A stretch of 64,000 nt of DNA from contig BAAHQB010000063.1 in NCBI GenBank assembly GCA_054601695.1, positions 62,001 through 126,000 of the forward strand, read 5' to 3'. Positions 38,304 to 64,000 of this stretch are shown here, piece after piece. Position 1 is the first letter of the stretch, and every line of letters begins with the position of its first letter. The notes beneath the pieces were generated by a model, which worked only from the letters and a program-made list of their open reading frames with translations, had not been told where the DNA came from and did not search any database. Origin of the DNA: Amorphochlora amoebiformis (lineage: Eukaryota > Cercozoa > Chlorarachniophyceae). A program made the translations under genes and the position numbers.

Positions 38304-38542
38304 ATATATATACATATAATATATAATATATATATTACACATTTTATACTGTATATATATATATATATATGTATATATATAAATTCCATACACCCCAAGC
38401 CAAAAGAAAAAAAGAAATCCACCTCCGACGACGAAGCTGATAAAATCAACATATCGCCTGGGGCCCTCTGCCCCGCGCGCACCCTGCACACCATGCCGAC
38501 CAAGACCTCCGACACATCAACGAAGGAAAAATGTCCATTCTT
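33705..38542 (-). CDS. P4-type ATPase-like actuator region, exon chain
   Basis: Minus-strand exons: 38542-38423 (may extend 5' to about 38695), 38044-38022, 37898-37833, 37035-36993, 35592-35548, 34350-34276 (or from 34357), 34002-33947 and 33819-33705. Phase closes at every junction except that the acceptor at 34350 (GAG) is chosen over a TTAG at 34357 to keep frame. The order of motifs follows the M2-M3 actuator part of P4 ATPases: [20 protein letters not shown] (compare family PaDlllLsss), FDGDMTVR (compare LDGETNLK), then [17 protein letters not shown] (compare NTxWVIGxVxxTGxxTK). A Lys/Glu-rich segment follows. P4 ATPases flip phospholipids. I found no DKTGT phosphorylation motif downstream, so this may be a diverged or truncated relative, or exons were missed. 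Several introns are telomere-repeat rich. Confidence 0.5.
33820..33946 (-). repeat. Intron made of telomere-like repeats
   Basis: The 127-nt interval between exons 34002-33947 and 33819-33705 is nearly all TTAGGG on the plus strand. On the transcript strand it starts GTCACCCTAACCC and ends CCCTAACAG, so donor, branch-like CTAAC and acceptor all sit in or beside the telomeric unit. Confidence 0.75.
34365..35115. repeat. Degenerate telomere-like TTAGGG array
   Basis: About 750 bp of TTAGGG with GTTAGGGCTAGAG-type variants, inside the inferred intron 35547-34351. The transcript strand carries CCCTAA. Confidence 0.9.
35640..36478. repeat. 32-bp minisatellite, about 26 copies
   Basis: The unit contains GGATGAGGAGGGCTCG and TTAGCTGTCATGTCAT. 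Variants include CAATAGGTG for CGTTAGCTG. It lies in the intron between exons 36993 and 35592. Confidence 0.95.
36550..36800. repeat. GGTTAGGGCTAGGGTTA telomere-variant array
   Basis: A 14- to 17-bp higher-order variant of TTAGGG with GGGCTA every second unit. It is in the same intron as the 32-bp minisatellite. Confidence 0.9.
36885..36965 (+). repeat. 22-bp tandem repeat, four copies
   Basis: GAATGTTAGGAGAGTTTTTACC repeats with minor length changes, just downstream (transcript sense) of the exon 37035-36993. Confidence 0.9.
37020..37315 (-). repeat. Duplicated acceptor of exon 37035-36993
   Basis: CACTCTTTGGCTCATC followed by a diverged CGCTGGCGTTTACATGTAGGTATT at 37018-37056 recurs at about 37274-37312. 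The second copy lies upstream in transcript sense and retains an ACAG acceptor-like word. Confidence 0.8.
37925..38008. repeat. Telomere-like array in a short intron
   Basis: TTAGGG units fill most of the 123-nt inferred intron 38021-37899 of the P4-like gene, again with CCCTAA on the transcript strand. Confidence 0.85.
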
Positions 38543-38699
38543 CTGCAATATTTCGGCCAATTTTCCCGCGTCTTTTCGATCTACCCCATCATCACGACGG
38601 GTATTCTCCGGAAGGTGGAGTACCAAGGTATGGAGCGGAGGAAGGACAGCGGAAGACACGGGTTTCACTTCAGTCATCCGGTTGTCAAAATGCACCGCG

Positions 38700-39590
<891 letters not shown>

Positions 39591-39759
39591 GGGTGGTGTA
39601 GGCTTACGCGTCCAAGGCGGCTGGAGCTCCCCGCATTGGAACTGGGGCTACGCACAAGGAGAAGCCCACGACCGCGCCCTTGTTTTGAGACGCAGGCTCT
39701 CGACTCCGCTCTCTCGGGAAAAATGGCTTACGGCATCGCAGGAGGTGGTGAACATTTGA
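39591..39759 (+). CDS. Unrecognised exon with WSSPHWNWG motif
   Basis: Behind an acceptor ACACAG (39585-39590), one frame reads 55 residues to TGA (39757-39759). It contains [21 protein letters not shown] and a basic helix-like stretch, with an amino-acid composition typical of a folded protein. GT dinucleotides at about 39744-39750 could be donors if it is not the last exon. Other frames are open too, so the assignment rests on composition. It may belong to the same gene as 41136-41695, but I could not join the phases. Family unknown. Confidence 0.4.
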
Positions 39760-39839
39760 ACTGTTCGTCTCGCTCTTTCTTGATGTGAATGTTTTCATGT
39801 GGTTTAAAATGCGTCATATTTCATCGCATCTATGTGTGG

Positions 39840-40195
39840 ACGAAAGCGGTTCTAGAGAGGAGGGAGAAGGTGTGGGAGAGAAAGAGAGAGGAGGGAGGAG
39901 GTGTGAGAGAGAAAGAGAAAGGAACGGTAAGAACACATGGAAATCTGTCGAGAGCGAGAGAGCGAGAGAGCGAGAGGGTGAGAGAGAGTGAGAGAGAAAG
40001 AGAGCGAGATTGGGAGAGAGCGAGAGAGCAAGAAGAGGGAAAGCGGGCACAATGTGCGGTAGAGGAGGTTGGGGAAGGCGAAAGAAGAGAAAGAGACATG
40101 GTGAAAGTTTTAGGGAGAAAGAGAAGAGAGAAGAGAGAGAAGGGGGAGAGAAGAGAGAGGAGAAGAAGAGAGAGAAGAGAGAGTAGATGATCGTG
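39840..40195. repeat. GA-rich low-complexity tract
   Basis: GAGAGA and GAAGAG words dominate; open frames across it on either strand are an effect of the repeat. Confidence 0.85.
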
Positions 40196-40343
40196 TGATG
40201 GAGACGTGTGCTGAGGTGGTCTAGATAGTCCTTGTCGGAGACAAGTGATGGGTTGTATCTGAGTGTTAGTATTGTGGTCGTTTAGAAAGGGAGTGATGTC
40301 GATTTTGAGGAGGTCAAGCTATGTCTTGCTTTGGCGTGGTATG

Positions 40344-40379
<36 letters not shown>

Positions 40380-40383
40380 ATAT

Positions 40384-40415
<32 letters not shown>

Positions 40416-40645
40416 ATATATATAATTTATATATATATATACACATAGTTTCCAAACAATATGCATGTGCGCATATATACATATACATACATATATACAT
40501 ATGTATATATACACACATATATATATATATATATATGTATATGTATATACATGTATATATGTATATATGCGATTGAACAATGTATATGTATGCATACATG
40601 TATCTATATAGATGCATGCAGAATGTATATATAATACATAATATA

Positions 40646-40683
<38 letters not shown>

Positions 40684-40773
40684 ATTATAATATATATACG
40701 TACGAATATATATATATATATATATATGTATATGCATATATTTCAATATATACATATTTATATATACATATAC

Positions 40774-40816
<43 letters not shown>

Positions 40817-40890
40817 TTATGTTAATATGTGCATATACAAATATACATGAATATGTTTTAGATTCAACAAATGTATATACATACACGTAT

Positions 40891-41000
<110 letters not shown>

Positions 41001-41050
41001 CATATATATATGTATGTCATTGTATGCATGTATATACATATATACATACT

Positions 41051-41096
<46 letters not shown>

Positions 41097-41135
41097 TATA
41101 TGTATATATATATATATATATGTGAATGTATGTAG

Positions 41136-41298
41136 GCAACGTGCGGCAAGAGAGTTAAGGGATAAGGGAGGGGCTGACGTCTTGGAAGATATGCGACTAG
41201 CCAAGTTAAAATATATCCTACAAATATATCGATATATGTAAGTTAAAATATATCCAACAAATGTATCGATATATGTATGTTTGCATGCATATTCGTGG

Positions 41299-41358
<60 letters not shown>

Positions 41359-41695
41359 TAGATTTATATATGTGCATATATATATATATATATCATCTTA
41401 GATTTGAAGGAGAAAATGGTATGCACAAGCTATGCGAAGCCCTGGTAAAAATACTTAAAAAAAATATTCTACATATCTAATTACTATCAAACTGTTATAA
41501 ATGTGATATATACATCCAATATAACTTCTGATGATACATGTACACATATGCTTCCCAACGAAATGAAACTCACAGGAGTCCCTGTCGCCCTCCCCGGACA
41601 CGTGCCATGTCGAGTCGATGGATACAGAAACCAGAACAAGATTGGCCGCGGGCCGTATACTGATGGAATTGAAATTTATCAGGGTCGGACTGTAG
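41136..41695 (+). CDS. Unrecognised gene, last three exons
   Basis: Exons 41136-41204, 41402-41444 and 41576-41695 join in phase (GT/AG borders) and end at TAG (41693-41695). They encode about 77 residues with helical composition: [34 protein letters not shown], then [14 protein letters not shown]. In the last exon another frame is open up to 41706, but the one given follows from the splice phase. No family recognised. The donor region of the first exon is duplicated just downstream. Confidence 0.5.
41200..41278 (+). repeat. Duplicated 5' splice site
   Basis: AAGTTAAAATATATCC with the following TACAAATATATCGATATATGTA occurs twice in tandem (about 41203 and 41240). The first AAGTTAAA is the donor of exon 41136-41204. 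Confidence 0.85.
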
Positions 41696-41702
41696 GGTCT
41701 GA

Positions 41703-41747
<45 letters not shown>

Positions 41748-42208
41748 TGACACTGAATATTATATACAATAAATAATATGTAGAAATTTGTATATCATAA
41801 GTTTAGTCACATCTGAGTATTATGTGGTATATCTACCGTATATACTGGATATAATATTATGTCATAGTACTATAGTAGTATTACAGTTATACATATATGA
41901 CATTCTATAGTCATTACATGTGTCATAGTACTAGTAGTATTACAGTTATGCATACATGACATTCTAGTCATTACGTATACATGCATAAGATCTAGAAGAT
42001 AGTGTATCTACTAGCTAGATCTAATGTCTAGAATGAATGTATGTACTACATGTACAGATACTCTACTTTTGCTCCGACATTCTGATTGGTAGTTCTAGTA
42101 CTACTAGTACTAGTGTAGAAGTGGAGTCAGACAAGTGCGAGTGTCTTCTAGATATCTAAGATATCTAGGATATACTCAAATCCAGAGTATATAATTTGGA
42201 AAACTGCC

Positions 42209-42300
<92 letters not shown>

Positions 42301-42311
42301 AATTCAGTATA

Positions 42312-42362
<51 letters not shown>

Positions 42363-42519
42363 CTAGATACTAGTAATACTCACTCCCTCAGTCATATCGA
42401 CGCCGCCGTCGCATATGTAAGATATGCTATATATAGAAGAATATACTAGGTATATACCAGATATAGGATGAGAATATATTTATAATTATATATGTATACC
42501 GTAGGCCATAGTATATATG

Positions 42520-42555
<36 letters not shown>

Positions 42556-42593
42556 ATATTATATATATATATATATATGTGTGTGTGCGTATG

Positions 42594-42632
<39 letters not shown>

Positions 42633-42688
42633 CGTATACTATATATACATATATATGTGTATATATAAATATCTAGATATATTATATA

Positions 42689-42725
<37 letters not shown>

Positions 42726-42812
42726 ATGTACTAGATATATATATATATATAGGCTGAGAATAACCATGATTGAATTAATATTTGAAAATATTGAAATCAG
42801 CGTACTTGTATT
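41696..42812. other. AT-rich intergenic, no gene seen
   Basis: (TA)n arrays and CTAG/TACTAGTA-rich DNA (41860-42180). Nothing codes convincingly on either strand. Confidence 0.6.
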
Positions 42813-43050
42813 TTATGGCATGTATGAGCTCTGGTTGAACATGTCATAGGACGGGTAAAACGCTTTGGATGCCTCAGACAGATTTTTCGGAACCGCTTAG
42901 AGCTGCATGGTATGTTTTTCCGAGTGTGTTGCAAATTGCAAGCTTACCAATGTAGATTTCGTGCATAATCCCATCCACACTGCACCCCACCCGTACCTGC
43001 TGTAGGTTAATATCATCAGCGATTGTTATCACAACTCGGATCCCAAATAT
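42813..43050 (-). CDS. Unrecognised protein, C-terminal two exons
   Basis: Exon 43050-42948 encodes 34 codons (ITIADDINLQQVRVG, VDGIMHEIYI) and ends at a strong donor GTAAGC. Exon 42895-42813 continues in phase (VPKNLSEASKAFYPSYDMF) to TAA. The acceptor CTAAG is weaker than the nearby GCAG, which would give an in-frame stop. Upstream exons were not found; the RS-protein gene ends at 43531 on the same strand, so this could also be an alternative 3' end of that gene. Confidence 0.5.
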
Positions 43051-43429
43051 CTACTGCCTAGACTGCCGTCACGGCCGTCGTTTTATTGTATTTTTATATG
43101 CATATTGTGTTTTCTACGCTCTTGTCCTTGTCGAAACGATTACCCAGTCCTCTTGTGTGTACATTAAACTATAGGAAATAAAGTTATGCAATGACGTGCA
43201 TAATTAGCACTATATAATCTCTAGATAATCTAGTAATCTACAGCTTCAAAACCTAGAAAACAACAAGCTGTTAACTAGGTTAAACGACATTACGTCAATC
43301 ACTAGATCCTAGAGATCCACTGCTTCCGTTCTAACAGTCTAATAATGGATACTGTGTGCACCTGCTCAATTCTCGAGGTAAATCACAAGTTTCGACCAAT
43401 CAGCATGATGGAACTGTAAATTTCGAGAG

Positions 43430-43530
43430 GAGACTGCTCATGCTCTCAAAATAGGCATATGCATGTTCGCAAAAATGGGGGCCGCGACAGCCGCGACGGC
43501 CGCGACAGCAGCGACAGGATGTCTGCCAGA
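43430..43530. repeat. GCGACA/GCCGCGAC short repeat
   Basis: A GC-rich tract of GCCGCGACA-like units directly after the stop codon of the RS-domain gene; in that gene's sense it is TGTCGCGGC-type. Probably 3' untranslated sequence. Confidence 0.6.
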
Positions 43531-45069
<1,539 letters not shown>

Positions 45070-45072
45070 CTG

Positions 45073-45165
<93 letters not shown>

Positions 45166-45345
45166 TACATATATATATATATATGTATATATATATTTAT
45201 ATATATATATATAATATATATATTATATATATATATACACACATATATATATACATATACATACATATATGTCTCAACTCTATCCCAAACTGTTGAGGTC
45301 GAAATAAATTGGTTCAGCTCTCCATTCTCCCTCAACAGTCTCTCA

Positions 45346-46631
45346 TTAGAAAGGGAGTTGTGGATACCTCTCTACAAAGTCCGAAAGATCAAGATCTTCA
45401 TTAATCCGATCGGACTTGGTTGATCTGTCGAAGTCCTCAATCTTCGAATCTTCGTGCTGGAAGAATATAAATCCGATGTACCTCCTGGAGTTGAACTTCA
45501 TGTACCCGACGGTGTGGTACTCGCTGGGAATCTGAACTGCATACTCGAAGATGGAGTGGTCTGAGTCATTGTCCATGCGCTGATTATTGAGTTCTAAAAG
45601 AACCTCTTCGTACTGCTGGGCACGAGGACCTGACATGGCATGATTCTTTAGCATACTTTGAAAGTCGCGTTTCTGCGGAGGTTTCTGAACAATCTTGACA
45701 TGAACGGCGTTGATCTCGCGAAGAATATCCACTCGGATTTTCGCATTGGTTTCTCCTTGCGGCCAGAAGTACGCAATGGCGTTGATCTTCCTTTCCGGCT
45801 TCTTCAAAACCATAGTGCATGGCTGTAGCCCCTTGTTCAGAAGAGAAGACACTCGGCCGAGTTTCGACTTTTGAGCCTTCTTGAGAAAATCCTCCTCTGT
45901 CAGCAAATCGATAAAAGGTATACCTGGACGTGCTGAACCCGCTGCGTCTTCTTCGTGATTCTCGATGCGTGTTTTTTTGGAACCGGCTTGAAAGAATTTA
46001 GCTGCATCCGACATGAGGTTTTGCTTTTTGCTGGGGGCCCCAGCTGATAAATACATAAGATAACGTATTGTTAGCACCTAAGTACTGTTGTGGCTAGCAA
46101 TTGAGATTTGGGCATACCCGTAATCAGAGCATCCGCACGTTCCCTCTTAACTGAGCAGACATAAAATACACCTCACACAATTTATTTTTGACTTACATAT
46201 TGCACGTTTGCACGCCTTTGAACAAAATGTACACACAGAAATACTTCACAGCCAACGAACAATATCACACAGTGGGAGATAAATTTGGGAATACATGTAC
46301 GAAAATTACCCGGTCGTTCCCTCTTGAGCTTCTCTTTCGCATTGAAGATGTGAATCCCGTCGATACCCCCAGCGATTTTTTCGAGATCTTCTTTTGATAG
46401 CACGGTAAAGAACTCCCCTGGGCATGCAACTTCCTTGACATCGAAATCGAAGGCCCCCCTTTTCCTGAGTTCTTCCAACCACTTTGTGACCTCATCCTTG
46501 GTCCAATTCTCAAGATTTTTCAATTCTCCCCCCGCCTGCAGCGTAAAAGATTCAGCGGAGTCCACTCGATTTCCTGCATGCCTTGGCCTGTGCAGTGGAC
46601 CACGTGCGCCGCCCCTGGTCAGACCCACCAT
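45346..46631 (-). CDS. SAM-domain protein of unknown function
   Basis: Exons 46631-46310, 46150-46118 and 46043-45346 join with matching phase to 350 residues. Residues about 38-105 look like a SAM domain: NWTKDEVTKWLEELRKRG, LSKEDLEKIAGGIDG, FNAKEKLKRER. The large C-terminal exon has IDLLTEEDFLKKAQKS, NAIAYFWPQGE, and YMKFNSRRYIGFIFFQHE, with an acidic end. SAM domains mediate protein or RNA binding. No catalytic motif was recognised. The 33-nt middle exon (VKRERADALIT) looks like a duplicate of the end of exon 1 (LKRERPG). It lies directly upstream of the RS-domain gene on the same strand. Confidence 0.83.
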
Positions 46632-46842
46632 TTTGTAATCAGAAATAAGGTGAATCCACCAAAACTAATTTTTCCAATTTGTCGGCTTAGGTTTATGCAA
46701 CTCATGGCGCCAAGGTCTTCCTTTCTTCTCAGTATTAGAGGTCATTCTCCAAACTATTATTAGAGGTCTGATTCAGTTTAACAATTTGCGCGTTTTTATT
46801 TTTTTTATTTTAAATCATGAAGTCCAGGGAGGATTTAGGAAT

Positions 46843-46912
46843 AATGGATTCGAACCCACACGAACGTTGTTAACCATATGGCCATAACTACACTACCACT
46901 GTATAGGTTACA
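46843..46912 (-). other. tRNA-like element (decayed tRNA or SINE)
   Basis: On the minus strand an A-box-like TAGTGTAGTTATGG is followed by a perfect B-box GGTTCGAATCC. Spacing (about 39 nt) is short. The T-stem pairs poorly beyond two base pairs and no acceptor stem is clear, so a working tRNA is unlikely. Confidence 0.4.
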
Positions 46913-46984
46913 TGTGTAGCTGTCTTACCATGTACAACCCACAGGAATGTCACGATTCGGTCTGGTTCTTTGTTTTTTTGTTCC

Positions 46985-47118
46985 TTCATCGTGTTCATCG
47001 TGTTCATCGTGTTCATTCATCTTGTTCATCGTGTTCATCGTGTTAATATTAAGCGCATATATACATATATATATATATATAATTCATTCATCGTGTTCAT
47101 CGTGTTCATCGTGTGTTT
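46985..47118 (+). repeat. GTTCATCGT 9-bp repeat split by (TA)n
   Basis: TCATCGTGT units occur at 46987-47041 and again at 47087-47115, with a (TA)n insertion and AATTCAT between them. This is a small example of a repeat interrupted by microsatellite growth. Confidence 0.85.
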
Positions 47119-47358
47119 TTTTAACGCTCCTTGAATTCCTCGAATATATTAAATTAATGCGCCTGTAGAGTACAATTGTATCCTAGTTTCAAAAAAGTGT
47201 ATCGACTCGCATTGAAACAGTCTTACGTACATGAAGACTCATTGAAGAGTACATGTATGAGTACAGATTCTGGTTTCTTTTTCATTCATGTCAATTAAGG
47301 AATACCTGTTCTATGAATAATATATGTATATACACAATATATATAATATTGTAATTCG

Positions 47359-47443
<85 letters not shown>

Positions 47444-47766
47444 TAGAGTTTTTGGCAGTGGGAAAATCTAGAATATATCTAGAAATATCCTGGCACTCAA
47501 TTTTATGATCATAGAATATAAGTTACTAGAAGTTATATCTAGATATAAGTATCATTGTATAACTACGGCTCTATCTAGTGTATCCAAGTGTAGCATATTA
47601 ACAATTGTACATTAATTATATATATCTTCGAAATGTATTTATATATATGTAGACAGTTGTCCACATTGTACTGACTATAATTTAATCTTATACACTATTG
47701 TATCATACGTACCGTATATACATGTGCCATGTATACAAAAATAAATTTCATATATTATCTAGATTA

Positions 47767-47824
<58 letters not shown>

Positions 47825-47837
47825 CTAGATAGATATC

Positions 47838-47873
<36 letters not shown>

Positions 47874-48201
47874 ATATAAATATAATATATGTATATGCAT
47901 AATATACATATATATATATAATATACATATATATATATATATATATATGTATACATATATATATATATATAGACAATACATACATGCATTCCAAAATACG
48001 AGTATAAAGATACAATAAAAATGAACCCAAATATAACGTTTAGCCACAACCATAGGGCGTATGGTCCGCAAACGTGCTCAAGTACCGCTGATCACTCGCA
48101 CATGTCCCGCACATGTCCCACGCATGTCCCGCGCATGTCCCGCGCATGTCCCGCTATGGCCCCTGCAAACGCGTGGAAGTACCGCTATCATCTCACACCA
48201 A
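47119..48201. other. AT-rich intergenic, no gene seen
   Basis: (TA)n arrays at 47358-47440, 47770-47822 and 47840-47970 and low-complexity DNA between. It separates the SAM-domain gene start from the 3' end of the shikimate kinase gene. Confidence 0.6.
48100..48162. repeat. 11-bp repeat, CGCATGTCCCG
   Basis: Six or so copies of (C/A)(G/A)CATGTCCC. Isolated related words recur at 48222 and 48235. It overlaps or lies beside the proposed last shikimate kinase exon. Confidence 0.85.
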
Positions 48202-57327
<9,126 letters not shown>

Positions 57328-57571
57328 CAGCCGAACAATTATTAAGCTAGGTTCCGATGTGTGACATGCCATTCAGTCACGTTTTCCAAATACCGCCGAA
57401 GTATTTTTAATTATTTGCCGAATTATTCTCATAACAGAGGTTGTCTTGTGATGATAGTCCTCATCGCATCCTTCCTGGGGGTATCCTTCCCCCGTCCCCT
57501 CCTCCCCGCCCGCATTGATCTGAATACAACTTTAATTTTTCGGCGCCAATACGGAATATGTTGTTTTTCAG
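57328..57571. promoter_or_regulatory. Divergent promoter region, shikimate kinase / thioesterase
   Basis: About 244 bp of non-repetitive, GC-richer DNA lies between the proposed start of the shikimate kinase gene (minus) and the thioesterase start (plus). The function is inferred from layout and depends on the proposed first exon being right. Confidence 0.35.
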
Positions 57572-63748
<6,177 letters not shown>

Positions 63749-63906
63749 GTTACTTTTATCTATTATTATAATTATTATTATTGATATAATTATTGTCGTA
63801 TACATGTTATATATGCATATGTATACAAATAAAAGGTGTACGCAAAATATGTGTGGAATTTTAAATGTAAGAATAGAATATATGCATGTGTATGCATGTA
63901 TATATT

Positions 63907-63939
<33 letters not shown>

Positions 63940-64000
63940 GCATATAAATTTTAATTCGGCTGTAGCAGAGAAATGAATGTATACACTAAATTATATCTAC
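63749..64000. other. Intron sequence to window end
   Basis: After the donor at 63749 there is ATTATTATT-rich and (TA)n sequence; no further thioesterase exon was found before the window ends. Confidence 0.5.

Noticed and set aside
39814-40190. Arg/Glu and Ser/Leu open frames and a possible minus-strand exon near 40210-40265
   Set aside because: GA-rich low-complexity DNA keeps all frames open. The segment near 40260 has a TACTAAC-CAG-like acceptor on the minus strand, but no clear donor or family match.

Overview
Eukaryotic nuclear DNA, probably from a unicellular or otherwise non-plant eukaryote. The evidence is spliceosomal introns throughout, a Ran GTPase, a snRNP cyclophilin, a VPS13-type protein, an RS-domain protein, and many interstitial TTAGGG arrays (the animal/fungal/stramenopile-type telomere repeat, not plant TTTAGGG). 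I cannot name the organism. More than half of the window is (TA)n microsatellite, minisatellite or telomere-like repeat. Almost all long open frames are translated repeats (Tyr-Ile, Lys, Phe, Ser-Leu) and are not genes.

The real coding sequence lies in many short exons (mostly 30-120 nt) scattered among the repeats. I found them by reading short non-repetitive islands for GT/AG borders, matching reading phase, and protein families. Layout: C-terminal exons of a VPS13-like gene (+, 1242-3790); RAN (-, 5599-6467) divergent from intronless PPIH (+, 6751-7317); a complete secreted animal-type haem peroxidase of 26 exons (-, 17912-9202); a long chain of phase-compatible minus-strand exons (38542-19801) whose first part resembles the actuator region of a P4-type ATPase and whose rest I do not recognise; a small unidentified plus-strand gene (39591-41695); a two-exon C-terminus (-, 43050-42813); an RS-domain protein (-, 45069-43531); a SAM-domain protein (-, 46631-45346); an AROM-type shikimate kinase in about 10-12 exons (-, 57327-48202); and, divergent from it, a hotdog-fold thioesterase of the THEM6/4HBT type in 7 exons (+, 57572-63748) that runs out of the window.

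Two general patterns stand out. (1) Sequences spanning exon edges (3' or 5' splice site plus adjoining exon bases) are repeatedly tandem-duplicated, from two copies to more than twenty. Many minisatellites here are amplified splice sites, and some copies are decoys or alternative exons. (2) The telomere-like arrays lie inside the inferred introns and are nearly always oriented so that the transcript carries CCCTAA, which supplies CTAAC branch-point-like motifs and a pyrimidine-rich tract. One intron (33946-33820) is almost nothing but telomere repeat. (TA)n arrays likewise run directly into donors (GTATAT) and acceptors (TATAG). Exon coordinates come from manual reading without transcript data. 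Where reading phase closes over many junctions (peroxidase, shikimate kinase, thioesterase, Ran) I trust them; elsewhere I say where they are uncertain.
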